Shown: positions 1-7,521 of the stretch, piece by piece
Layout: every line of letters starts with the position of its first letter
Numbering within the stretch: the first letter of the stretch is position 1
NCBI GenBank assembly: GCA_910579485.1
Contig: CAJTVO010000006.1
Coordinates: forward strand, 1-48,565
Source: an uncultured Oscillospiraceae bacterium
GTDB lineage: Bacteria; Bacillota; Clostridia; Oscillospirales; Oscillospiraceae
Direction: 5' to 3'
Length of the DNA stretch: 48,565 nt
Notes under the pieces: model-generated
Told to the model about the DNA's origin: nothing
The model's database searches: none
The model's input: only the letters and a program-made list of their open reading frames with translations
Position numbers and translations under genes: made by a program

Positions 1-556
1 GGGTATCCTCGTCGACCTTCACGTTGTCCTTGTAGTACTCCACCGTGTAGCTCAGATCATGCGTCTGGCTGGCGTCCTTGACGTAGTACACCTTGACGGT
101 GCTCTTATCCGTCACGGTGACCTTGCCGTTCGCAGCCGCAGGATTGGTGGTGCTGAACTTGTAGCCGGTGTACTTATCAGCGGGAGCGACGCTGGCGAGA
201 GTGATCTCGCCACTGTTGTCGTTCACCCACACAGACAGCTTCTGGTTAGCGAGGGTATCCCCGTCGACCTTCACGTTGTCCTTGTAGTACTCCACCGTGT
301 AGCTCAGATCATGCGTCTGGCTGGCGTCCTTGACGTAGTACACCTTGATGGTGCTCTTATCCGTCACGGTGACCTTGCCGTTCGCAGCCGCAGGATTGGT
401 GGTGCTGAACTTGTAGCCGGTGTACTTATCAGCGGGAGCGACGCTGGCGAGAGTGATCTCGCCACTGTTGTCGTTCACCCACACAGACAGCTTCTGGTTA
501 GCGAGGGTATCCCCGTCGACCTTCACGTTGTCCTTGTAGTACTCCACCGTGTAGCT
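1..556 (-). repeat. Tandem 252-bp in-frame coding repeats
   Basis: Two complete copies (1-252 and 253-504) and part of a third are almost identical at base level. I saw only isolated differences, such as T versus C at 9/261 and C versus T at 107/359. The period is 84 codons, so copy changes keep the frame. The array continues past the left edge, so the total copy number is unknown. Confidence 0.9.
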
Positions 557-3058
557 CAGTTCCTTCGTCTGCTCCGCATCCGCCGTCCACTTCGCAACCA
601 ATGTCACGGTCGTAACCGTATCATCATTGCCTGCCAAATCAGAATACTTCTGCGTTGTAGTGACTACTGTCTCCGCATCCTTCAGGTACCAGCCCTCAAA
701 CTGATAGCCATCCTTCACGGGAGTACCGGAAGGCGTCAGGCCGGACTGATCCCACTTCACACCGCTTTTCGGGGGGATGGATAGCTGACCATCCAGCTTG
801 CCGCCGTCTAGGACATAGCGGACCTGGTAGCCCTTCTGCCGCCATTGGGCGTACAGTGTGACGTTCTCGTTAAGCTGAATCTGGTCGTCAACTTGATATG
901 CTTCACCGCTGCCATCTGCCACAGTATTCCAACCGTCAAACTCGTATCCTGTTTTGACCAGAGTGCCTTGGTTTGCGACCGTTGCTTTGTCTCCTGCTGT
1001 ATAATCGTTGCGGCCATCCGGCGCAAGACCGTCGGTATTGCCGTTTCCGTTATAAGTCAGAGAAACTTTTTCCTTGTCGCGGACAACACCATCGATATGC
1101 CAATATCCATCATTTTCCTGATGCTTAATAACATACCAGTCGATCACTTTATCCTCTGCAAGACTGACTCCGTACCCGGTGCTTTGGGCATCGTCGAGTA
1201 TATGCTGATGGAACTTTTCAGTCAGACACAGTTTTACTTTCTCGACTCCCGCCACAGTATGGGCGGGCGAGAAATAATCAAGGATATTAACACCTGTAAG
1301 ATCGGTGAAATAAGAATAGGAGGCAGTTTGAATTGATGGCTCGGTAGGAATTTTATTATCCGCCCGAATAGCCATTCTGATATTTCCGGGCTGGTATCCA
1401 GTTACTTGACCCCATACGGCGTAGAGCGTAATAATCCCATCCTGAGAGGGAACAAAAGTTTTGTCTCCCAACTCATAAATGACTCCTTGCGGTGCGCTTT
1501 TGCCGTCAGGGATCAGGCTGACGTCAGGATACAGAGCCCAGCCCAACAGCTGGTAATCAGACCGGGTGATGCCATCTCCGGACGGCAGTGTTACCGGCGT
1601 TTGGGTATCCTCAAACGTAATAGCATTCGGAGTAGTACCCGTACCGCCATTCAGATTGAACCGAATCTCGTTAGCCTCGGGAGCAAGGACCGTGACTGTA
1701 GTGGACTCCGAATGGGTACTCCAGCTGAGCCAAGATTTATACTGATAAGTGTGGGTGAGATTTACCTTGCCAGCCTTTGAACCAGTGATAGTAACATCCT
1801 GTATAGTAGCGTTACTAAATGTTACCATTCCATCACCAGACTGAGTCCACGTATGGTTTTTGCTCTCCCCCCAACTGGGTGCCCCCGATAAAGTTATACT
1901 CTCACCAACCGTAATGTTATAGCTCTCCTCAAGCAGCAGCTCGACCTCATCATTCCCCATCTCCATCAGCAGCTCCTCCTGGGCCACCGCTTCCTCGGGG
2001 AGGAAATAAGCGGTCACAGGAACGTCCTGATAGACGATGGAATCAGCGGTCAGAGCAACCGTCTCCGGCTCCTCGGGCAGTTCGTCCTCGGACTCAGCGG
2101 GGAAGAGGATATCCTTGATGTCGAACTGCTCTTCCACGTCCTCGCCAACAAAGTACAGGCTGGCGGGGAGGGTGACCGCGTCGGGGTCCTCTTCATTTGC
2201 CAGGTACGTGTTGGCTACGAATGTGAACAGGTCGGCAACGGCCACTTCTTCTTCCTCAACGCCGGTGTACTCCACCAGCACCGCCGGGTCGATGACCACC
2301 GCGTCCTCGGGAAGGACGGTCTCCGGAGTTTCCTCGGGAGCTTCGTTCTTCGCCGCCTCCACCGCGATCTCGGCGGCAAGGATGACGTCGTAGGCGCGCA
2401 CCACGGAGGCGTTGGACTTCTCGGCGCCGCCCAGATGCTGGTAGGCCTCGATCGCTTCCGCGATCTTGACCTCAGCCTCTTCCACGTTCTCCGCGGTGAT
2501 GTCCTCGGGGATATCCTTCACGGCCTGGAGGAAGCGGGTGATGTCCGCAGTGGGTGCCGTGCAGGTCCAGACGGACGCATAGCACTCTTCGCCGTGCCGG
2601 TGCTCCTCCAGTTCGCAGGTCAGGACCGCCTCCCCGGCGGCGAAGCAGTCTTCGCCGTGGGCGTGGCCCTCAGCCTCCTCCTGGCCGCAGCTCAGCACGG
2701 TTTCGGTGACATAGCATGTCTCGTCATGGCTATGCTCCTCGGATTCCTCCTGACCGCAGGCCAGAGTGGTCTCCTCGGTATAGCACGACTCGTCATGCTG
2801 ATGGCCCTCGGCCTCCTCCAGGGAGCAGGCCAGGGTCTTCTCGCTGGCCGTCCAGCAGGTTTCATCGTGGGTATGCTCTTGCTCATATCCACAGATCAGT
2901 TGGGACTCTTCCACGCAAGCCCAGCCGTCTTCATTGTGGGTATGGAGCGCTTCCGCCGCTTCCGCCGCGAGAGCGGTGGTGGGCAGAAGGCTTACGCACA
3001 TCGTCAGAACAAGGAACAGGGCGAGTCCGCGTTTGCTTAGGGTCTTGAAAATCTTCAT
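1..3058 (-). CDS. Large secreted repeat protein (His/Cys array, InlB-type B repeats, 84-residue repeats); 3' end beyond window
   Basis: About 1019 codons are visible and the C-terminus lies outside the window. Residues 1-32 are a clear signal peptide (MKIFKTLSKRG, hydrophobic core, cleavage near ALAAEA). Residues 39-166 hold six H-x-H-x3/6-C units, each with a further Cys about 8-12 residues on. An acidic, alanine-rich spacer follows. Next come at least three InlB B-repeat/Listeria-Bacteroides type modules (patterns like F-N-L-N-G-G ... G-Y-x-F-x-G-W ... L-Y-A-x-W). Last are near-identical 84-residue modules containing YTVEYYKD and the tail KVYYVKD, similar to MucBP-like beta-grasp repeats. 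Such proteins are cell-surface adhesin-like in Bacillota; any wall anchor would be off-window. The start is ATG with AAAGGAAG 11 bases upstream, directly behind a riboswitch leader. Function as an adhesin is inferred. Confidence 0.85.
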   Translation of the reverse strand, partial: MKIFKTLSKRGLALFLVLTMCVSLLPTTALAAEAAEALHTHNEDGWACVEESQLICGYEQEHTHDETCWTASEKTLACSLEEAEGHQHDESCYTEETTLACGQEESEEHSHDETCYVTETVLSCGQEEAEGHAHGEDCFAAGEAVLTCELEEHRHGEECYASVWTCTAPTADITRFLQAVKDIPEDITAENVEEAEVKIAEAIEAYQHLGGAEKSNASVVRAYDVILAAEIAVEAAKNEAPEETPETVLPEDAVVIDPAVLVEYTGVEEEEVAVADLFTFVANTYLANEEDPDAVTLPASLYFVGEDVEEQFDIKDILFPAESEDELPEEPETVALTADSIVYQDVPVTAYFLPEEAVAQEELLMEMGNDEVELLLEESYNITVGESITLSGAPSWGESKNHTWTQSGDGMVTFSNATIQDVTITGSKAGKVNLTHTYQYKSWLSWSTHSESTTVTVLAPEANEIRFNLNGGTGTTPNAITFEDTQTPVTLPSGDGITRSDYQLLGWALYPDVSLIPDGKSAPQGVIYELGDKTFVPSQDGIITLYAVWGQVTGYQPGNIRMAIRADNKIPTEPSIQTASYSYFTDLTGVNILDYFSPAHTVAGVEKVKLCLTEKFHQHILDDAQSTGYGVSLAEDKVIDWYVIKHQENDGYWHIDGVVRDKEKVSLTYNGNGNTDGLAPDGRNDYTAGDKATVANQGTLVKTGYEFDGWNTVADGSGEAYQVDDQIQLNENVTLYAQWRQKGYQVRYVLDGGKLDGQLSIPPKSGVKWDQSGLTPSGTPVKDGYQFEGWYLKDAETVVTTTQKYSDLAGNDDTVTTVTLVAKWTADAEQTKELSYTVEYYKDNVKVDGDTLANQKLSVWVNDNSGEITLASVAPADKYTGYKFSTTNPAAANGKVTVTDKSTIKVYYVKDASQTHDLSYTVEYYKDNVKVDGDTLANQKLSVWVNDNSGEITLASVAPADKYTGYKFSTTNPAAANGKVTVTDKSTVKVYYVKDASQTHDLSYTVEYYKDNVKVDEDT

Positions 3059-3076
3059 GCAATCAATTCTTCCTTT

Positions 3077-3102
3077 CTTTGCAAATTTGTTCGGATGCAA
3101 AG
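3077..3102 (-). promoter_or_regulatory. Hairpin next to the ribosome-binding site of the surface-protein gene
   Basis: Inverted arms CTTTGC and GCAAAG with a 14-base loop sit between the second aptamer and the AAAGGAAG Shine-Dalgarno sequence. There is no U-run, so this could be part of a translational expression platform. That role is inferred. Confidence 0.4.
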
Positions 3103-3202
3103 TATCCGGCGGCTGGGCTGCCATAGAGCTGCCGCCTTCATGGGAGTCAGCTCCGTAGGCCCCTTGCTTTGCGCGATCGTTCTTTCGAACGTCTTGCCGA
3201 GG
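3103..3202 (-). promoter_or_regulatory. Probable c-di-GMP-I (GEMM) riboswitch, gene-proximal aptamer
   Basis: Reading the minus strand, the hairpin closed by a GAAA tetraloop (3183-3186) is followed by GCGCAAAGC (3166-3174), then GGGGCCTA (3156-3163), a second stem, and the 3' receptor-like segment GGCAGCCCAGCCGCC ending near 3108. This is the order and spacing of the GEMM-I consensus (GGCAAA, GAAA hairpin, CGCAAAGC, GGGxCUAA, AGCC-GG-UGCC). The first element is GGCAAGA rather than GGCAAAC, and the GAAA stem has one bulged A. A cGAMP-selective variant cannot be excluded. Confidence 0.72.
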
Positions 3203-3330
3203 TTTCCAGCAGCCGGGCTAACATAGCATCACTCATACGCCGTTTTGTCTTCATATGATCTGACACCTTAGTTCCCATAGCTTTGCGCCGCACCCTTTCG
3301 GATGTTTTGCCAAAATGGTTGCGAAAAAAA
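3203..3330 (-). promoter_or_regulatory. Probable c-di-GMP-I (GEMM) riboswitch, gene-distal aptamer
   Basis: A second, more canonical aptamer lies directly upstream of the first. On the minus strand it reads GGCAAAA (3305-3311), a CATCC-GAAA-GGGTG hairpin (3291-3304), GCGCAAAGC (3280-3288), GGGAACTAA (3268-3276), a long second stem, and AGCCCGGCTGCT (3208-3219). All conserved GEMM-I blocks are present in order. With the proximal copy it forms a tandem sensor in the leader of the surface-protein gene. Confidence 0.78.
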
Positions 3331-3562
3331 TTGTTTGCGGTTTGCCCAATTCACAGGTTTTCGCATTCAATTGTGATGCGGACCGTCTTGTCCGTTGTGT
3401 TTCCGGTCCCGCCGCCAGTGCGCGCGCGGCAGGATCGTCCGGACGGGTTCGCCCGTCCGCGCCCCGCCTCCCGTGGGGCCCTCCTTCCCTCTCTATTCGC
3501 AGGAGATATTTATGTCAGCCGTTCCCGCATGGCGTGCGGGCCGGCGGGCATACGCAGGCCGG
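3331..3562. other. Gene-free stretch between riboswitch leader and AP2-protein gene
   Basis: No convincing coding sequence is present. It must hold the promoter of the surface-protein transcript (minus strand), but I could not pick -35/-10 boxes with confidence. A 7-bp GGACGGG/CCCGTCC stem with a TTCG loop lies at 3440-3457 and may mark the 3' end of the AP2-protein mRNA; it has no U-run. Confidence 0.5.
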
Positions 3563-4144
3563 TCATTCACACTGCGCCCTCTCCTGGTCGTATTCCAGGA
3601 GGAAGCTGTCGTGAAACCGTGCTTCGGCGTCCTTCCGGGCCTTTACCGCGTCGTCGAACCGGGTATAGACGCCCAGGTAGTGCCGTTTCCCTTTGAAGCA
3701 GATGGTGGCGCGCCACCGCTGCTTCCGGGCGTGCCACTCCACGCCGGGCACGCCGCTGGTATTGTTTTTGCGGACCGTCTTGGCGCGGAGCATCTCCACG
3801 CAGGTCCCGTCGATATAAGTAAGGCTGGCCCGGCCGATGGTGGACGGGGGCTCTCCGAAAAGCTCCTTGTCGCAGCCGCAGGAGGTACGGTGTCCGTCCC
3901 GCAGGCGCTGGGTAACGACGACCGCATCCTTTCCGCAGTCGCAGCGGCATAGCCAGGCGGTTTTGGTACCGACATTTGCCGCTGGTTCGAGGACGGTAAG
4001 CCTGCCGAACCTCTGCCCGGTCAAGTCCAGTTTTTGGTTGGAATGCCGTCCCCCCATGTCCGCGCCGTCCTTTCCGCAACAGAATTTACAGTCCGTTTCC
4101 CGCAAGCAGGTTTCTATTTTATATGTGTACCTCCACCTTACCAC
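3563..4144 (-). CDS. Zinc-ribbon/AP2-domain DNA-binding protein of phage or mobile-element type
   Basis: 193 residues from a GTG start with AGGGGA just upstream. An internal ATG at residue 30 (MGGRHSNQKLDLTGQ) is an equally reasonable start because homologues usually begin near LTGQRFGRLTV. Residues 40-92 form a Cys-rich module (WLCRCDCG ... SCGC, with C66, C68, C70, C89 and C91) likely to bind zinc. Residues 128-177 match the AP2-like DNA-binding fold (NTSGVPGV-W, W-R-A-x-I, Y-L-G-V-Y, A-V-x-A-R). Such proteins are common in Clostridia genomes, phages and homing-type elements. I see no HNH nuclease motif, so it looks like a DNA-binding protein only. It lies between the surface-protein leader and the recombinase, all on the minus strand. 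Confidence 0.75.
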   Translation of the reverse strand: MVRWRYTYKIETCLRETDCKFCCGKDGADMGGRHSNQKLDLTGQRFGRLTVLEPAANVGTKTAWLCRCDCGKDAVVVTQRLRDGHRTSCGCDKELFGEPPSTIGRASLTYIDGTCVEMLRAKTVRKNNTSGVPGVEWHARKQRWRATICFKGKRHYLGVYTRFDDAVKARKDAEARFHDSFLLEYDQERAQCE

Positions 4145-4197
4145 ATTTCCCCTGTAATTGCAAGTGTATCGGAGGGGAAATTTCCGTTAAAAATTTT

Positions 4198-4224
4198 GAC
4201 CGCAAATTTACTTTATTTGCGGTC
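4198..4224 (-). terminator. Probable terminator downstream of the recombinase gene
   Basis: Arms GACCGCAAAT and ATTTGCGGTC are perfectly complementary with a short loop. On the minus strand the stem is followed by AAAATTTTT. It lies about 120 bases beyond the recombinase stop and upstream of the AP2-protein gene. Confidence 0.55.
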
Positions 4225-4344
4225 TTAAATTACTATGCCTGATTGCGCCCGTTTAAGCGCGGCCGGGCGTATTTTTTTGGACGATTTCCTCTTCTTCGCT
4301 TCCAAATCCGGACCTCTGGCAGCAAAATGTAAATTCTGTTAAGT

Positions 4345-5178
4345 TCAGCTGACCAGTCCCAGCAGGTCCAGCTGCCGGACATGCTCCGCCCCGGTGGTCA
4401 GGAGGTATATCCGCGTCGTGTTGATGGAGCTGTGCCCCAGCAGGTCCGCCAGCTTGACGATATCCCGGGTCGCCTTGTAAAAGGTGACGGCAAACAGGTG
4501 CCGCAGGTTGTGCGGAAAGACTTTTGACGTGTCCACCCCGGCTTTTTTGCATAAAAGCTTCATCGCCCGCCAGATCTGATGGCGCGAGAGGCCCTTTTCG
4601 TCTTTGGCGAGGAATATCTCGCCGGAGGCGATCTTTTGCTGTTTGGCGAATTTGAGCAGCTTCCGGCAGAGCTTGCCGGGGAGCAGGATGGTCCGGATCT
4701 TACCCTTTAGGGAGATATCCGCCCGGCCGTTCCGCGCGGCCTCCAGGGTAATATATTTCACCTCCGACACGCGAATGCCGGTGGCGCAGATGGTTTCCAG
4801 CAGAAGCACCAGGCTTCCGTCCGCGGCCGAGCGCAGCCGCTCGAACTCCCCCCGCGTCAGGTCCCGAGAAGCGTCCCGGAAGGCGCGGCGCTGGAGCTTG
4901 AGGAACTTCACCCGGCAGTCCTCCCAGCCCAGGAACCGGAAGAGGCTGTTGACGGCGGAGAGCTTCCCGTTGACGGTGGAGGGGGAGAGGTCCTGGGACA
5001 GGAGCCGGGACTTCCATTCGGAGGCCAGCTCCCTGGTGACCGTCCTGCCGTCCAGCCAGAAGGCGAAGGCGCGGACGTCCCGCAGGTACTTCTCGATGGT
5101 GGCGGGGGCTCGCTCCTCCTGACGGAGGAAGCGGGCGTAGGCGGTGAGGTGAGTGTCTGTCAAAGCGCGTTTTTTCAT
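4345..5178 (-). CDS. Solitary tyrosine recombinase/integrase
   Basis: 277 residues, the size of XerC/D-like and small integron-type enzymes. An N-terminal SAM-like core-binding domain spans about residues 8-90. The catalytic domain has R136 (TGIRVSE), a beta-hairpin Lys near 158-160, H223 and R226 (PHNLRH), H249 (LGHSS) and the nucleophile Y258 (TTRIY), so the active site is complete. The family breaks and rejoins DNA at specific sites through a 3'-phosphotyrosine. The start is ATG with GGAGG nine bases upstream. No excisionase, relaxase, second integrase or flanking direct repeat is visible, and I found no long inverted repeats nearby that would mark an invertible segment. It may act on a distant site or be a relic of a mobile element. 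Confidence 0.88.
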   Translation of the reverse strand: MKKRALTDTHLTAYARFLRQEERAPATIEKYLRDVRAFAFWLDGRTVTRELASEWKSRLLSQDLSPSTVNGKLSAVNSLFRFLGWEDCRVKFLKLQRRAFRDASRDLTRGEFERLRSAADGSLVLLLETICATGIRVSEVKYITLEAARNGRADISLKGKIRTILLPGKLCRKLLKFAKQQKIASGEIFLAKDEKGLSRHQIWRAMKLLCKKAGVDTSKVFPHNLRHLFAVTFYKATRDIVKLADLLGHSSINTTRIYLLTTGAEHVRQLDLLGLVS

Positions 5179-5268
5179 GGTCGTGTCCTCCGTGAAGAAG
5201 TAATGGGTCCATTTTACCTTTTTACGGGGGAGTATTTCCAGTCTTATTGTTATAATTCTGTAAAAGTT

Positions 5269-5275
5269 GGGGGGG
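5269..5275. repeat. G7 homopolymer tract upstream of the recombinase gene
   Basis: A run of seven G (C7 on the minus strand) lies about 90 bases upstream of the recombinase start, next to an AT-rich segment with TATAAC. Its position in the probable promoter region is suggestive of slippage, but no good -35 box could be assigned. Confidence 0.4.
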
Positions 5276-5361
5276 ATTGCAATCTTTTGTGAGCGCAGAA
5301 TGGTGATTTGTGAATAGCAGGGATCGCAAAGTCGTTCAAAAGATGCTTTTTCTCTAAAGTG

Positions 5362-6750
5362 TCATATATCCCCACTATTCTTCTGATAATACCGATACTG
5401 CTTTGGCGTATAACCGGACACGCGCTTGAACGTCTTAAGGAAGTAAAAATAGTCATTAAATCCCAGCGTGGCGGCGATCTCATTGATCGACAGGTCCCCG
5501 GAGACCAGCATCTCCTTGGCCTTCTCAATGCGCAGTTCTGTGACGTAGGCGGAGTAGGTTTTTCCGGTCTCCCGCTTGAACAGCTGCCCCAGGTAATTGG
5601 CGTTCATGTTCATCTCTTTGGCGATCAGCTGGAGGGAGCAGTTTTCCGACAGATGAAGTTCCGCAAATTTGACCATGTGCAAAAATGCGGAATTTGATAG
5701 ATTTTCACACGGCTGCGCCACAGGAGAGTCTTCTAACCGGGCGCAAATCGTTTCGATCATATTCTGGAACGTATCGAAACAGAAGACCAGATGCTCCGGG
5801 CTGTAAACGTCGTCGATGTCCACTATGGGACCGTACCGCTCGCTGGATGCAATGATGTTATAAAGATTCCATGCCGTATTCAGATTCAGGGCGTTGGATG
5901 GAAGCGCGGCGATCTTCTGCAGCGCAGCAATAAGGCGAGCAGGGTTCTGGTCCTCCGCGTATTGGGCGGCCTCTGCGATATGCGGCGGGTGTTTGCTCCT
6001 GCGGGTATCGGGAAACACCTTGCGCGTGGGATCAAAAAAGTACTGAAAAGCAGCGCTGCTCAACCGCTTTAGCGCAGACCCTAGCTTTTGATGGGGGACC
6101 GGCGAGTGGGAATAGCTGAAGCCGCCGCAATTCGGGTCATTTTGGAGAGCGGCAAGCATTGACTGGTCAAAAGGAGCTTCCGAAATGTAGCCATAGCGAT
6201 GGTACCCCGTTTGGAGAGTCAGTACCCTCCGGTCAGTGTCAAAAAGAGGCTTGCGGCTAATGGAGGCGCCAATATAATAGCTGCCAGCCTTCAGTCCAAG
6301 CTCGTTTAAAAGCGGCCAAATCGTCCCCGGTTGATTCCGGTACAGGGCGGACAAAAGGGACTCCCCTCCGGAGTCGCGGTCCAGCTTGTGGACAGCCTGC
6401 TTCAGATATCGAGTCAGCTCCGCGTACTCGATGGGCTTGAGCACGTAGCCGATTACCCCGTAGGACAGAGCCTTCTGGGCATAGGAAAATTCCGCGAAGC
6501 CGCTGATAATGATGATCTGGATGTTCCGGTTCATCTGATAGACCTGCTGGCTGAGGGACAGGCCGTCCAGCTCCGCCATGCGGATGTCGGTGATGAGGAT
6601 GTCTACAGGGTTCTTCTGAATGTACTCCAGCGCCTGCGATCCGTTCATGGCCACGCCGGACACGGTCAGCCCCAGGGAAGTCCAGTCGATCCCGTGGAGC
6701 AGCGAATTGGTCACGGCGGCTTCATCGTCCACCAAAAGTACCTGCCGCAT
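5362..6750 (-). CDS. YesN-type response regulator, receiver plus AraC helix-turn-helix
   Basis: 462 residues. The N-terminal receiver domain (1-120) has the acidic pair at residues 8-9, phospho-acceptor D55 (ILITDIRM) and the conserved Lys in GYVLKP. A variable middle region is followed by a C-terminal AraC/XylS DNA-binding domain (about 365-455; LIAKEMNMNANYLGQLFKRE, then INEIAATLGFNDYFYFLKTF). This is the YesN/LytT-like regulator that pairs with YesM kinases to switch on carbohydrate ABC importers. Its partner is the kinase encoded at 7522-9324 on the same strand, separated from it by the oppositely oriented yesL-like gene. The start ATG has AAAGGAGG upstream. The likely target is the importer promoter at 9536-9564. 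Confidence 0.9.
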   Translation of the reverse strand: MRQVLLVDDEAAVTNSLLHGIDWTSLGLTVSGVAMNGSQALEYIQKNPVDILITDIRMAELDGLSLSQQVYQMNRNIQIIIISGFAEFSYAQKALSYGVIGYVLKPIEYAELTRYLKQAVHKLDRDSGGESLLSALYRNQPGTIWPLLNELGLKAGSYYIGASISRKPLFDTDRRVLTLQTGYHRYGYISEAPFDQSMLAALQNDPNCGGFSYSHSPVPHQKLGSALKRLSSAAFQYFFDPTRKVFPDTRRSKHPPHIAEAAQYAEDQNPARLIAALQKIAALPSNALNLNTAWNLYNIIASSERYGPIVDIDDVYSPEHLVFCFDTFQNMIETICARLEDSPVAQPCENLSNSAFLHMVKFAELHLSENCSLQLIAKEMNMNANYLGQLFKRETGKTYSAYVTELRIEKAKEMLVSGDLSINEIAATLGFNDYFYFLKTFKRVSGYTPKQYRYYQKNSGDI

Positions 6751-6785
6751 GTGGAGTCCTCCTTTTTCCGTAAGAATATTTTCTG

Positions 6786-6814
6786 TTGCTCTGGGAGCCT
6801 GACTGTGATATAGT
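6786..6814 (+). promoter_or_regulatory. Promoter of the yesL-like gene
   Basis: TTGCTC and TATAGT are separated by 17 bases on the plus strand, about 75 bases before the start codon, in the divergent region with the yesN-type gene. Confidence 0.5.
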
Positions 6815-6888
6815 CAAAGCACTGAGAAGAACCACCTGCGCTTTTTTAAGTGCGGCTATACCACAAATCACAAAGGGAATCGATCCAT

Positions 6889-7518
6889 ATGAAAAATTTA
6901 TTTGACCCGGACGGAACGGTCATGCGGGGGCTGACGGCTCTTTCGGATATCATTTTGCTGAATCTGTGCTTTCTTCTGTGCTGTATCCCGCTGGTCACCG
7001 CCGGAGCGGCCTGGTCCGCGCTGTATGGCGCGTATCTGCGCCAACGGGAGGGGGACGGGGTGGTCCGCCTGTTTTTCTCCGGGTTCCGCCGGAGCTTCCG
7101 GCAGGCCACGATTGTCTGGCTCATCCTGACAGGGGCGGGGGTGGTGCTGGCGCTGGACTTCCGGCTGATCGCCGCCCTGGCGTCCGTACCGGCCGTTGTG
7201 ACGGTCCTGCTCTATCTGGGAGCCCTGCTCCTGGCGGGGACGGGGCTGTACGTGTTCCCCATGATCGCCGTGTTCGAGGATACCACCCCGCGTATGCTGA
7301 AGAACGCGCTGATCCTCAGCATCACCGCGCTGCCGAGGACGCTGCTGCTGGGGCTGCTGGCGGCGCTGCCGCTGATCGTGCTGCTGCTGGATGTGGAGCT
7401 GTTTGGCAGGCTGCTGATGCTGTGGCTGCTGGTGGGATGTTCCGTTACCGCGAAAATTGGCTCCTGCATCCTGAAAGGCGTCTTTCAAAGGCTGGTCCAT
7501 ACCGGCCGGCCGCAATAA
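6889..7518 (+). CDS. YesL-like (DUF624) membrane protein
   Basis: 209 residues with four to five predicted membrane helices (about 17-40, 75-95, 100-130, 150-170, 175-195). It has the N-terminal pattern LFDPDGTVMRGLTALSDIILLNLCFLLCCIPLVTAG in two parts, typical of YesL/DUF624 proteins encoded with Yes/Lpl sugar systems. Its biochemical role is not established. I start at the ATG at 6889 because AAAGGG precedes it; an upstream in-frame GTG at 6850 has no ribosome-binding site. It sits between the regulator and kinase genes but on the opposite strand, and its stop lies only three bases from the stop of the kinase gene. Confidence 0.82.
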   Translation: MKNLFDPDGTVMRGLTALSDIILLNLCFLLCCIPLVTAGAAWSALYGAYLRQREGDGVVRLFFSGFRRSFRQATIVWLILTGAGVVLALDFRLIAALASVPAVVTVLLYLGALLLAGTGLYVFPMIAVFEDTTPRMLKNALILSITALPRTLLLGLLAALPLIVLLLDVELFGRLLMLWLLVGCSVTAKIGSCILKGVFQRLVHTGRPQ

Positions 7519-7521
7519 TTG

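Noticed and set aside
1..556. CRISPR-like or satellite repeat array
   Set aside because: The period is 252 bp with no spacers and the repeats are in frame in a protein with a signal peptide and known repeat modules.
3512..3952. Plus-strand gene starting at an ATG with AGGAG upstream
   Set aside because: It runs antisense through the AP2-protein gene, whose zinc-ribbon and AP2 motifs are clear; the plus frame has no domain.
4248..4277. GC stem followed by a T-run on the plus strand (terminator)
   Set aside because: No plus-strand gene precedes it. It may be a remnant or serve the minus strand poorly, so I did not list it as a terminator.
3059..5361. Invertible promoter next to the recombinase
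   Set aside because: I looked for longer inverted repeats flanking the surface-gene leader and the recombinase and found only short hairpins that fit terminators or riboswitch stems. Comparison of strains would be needed to revive the idea.
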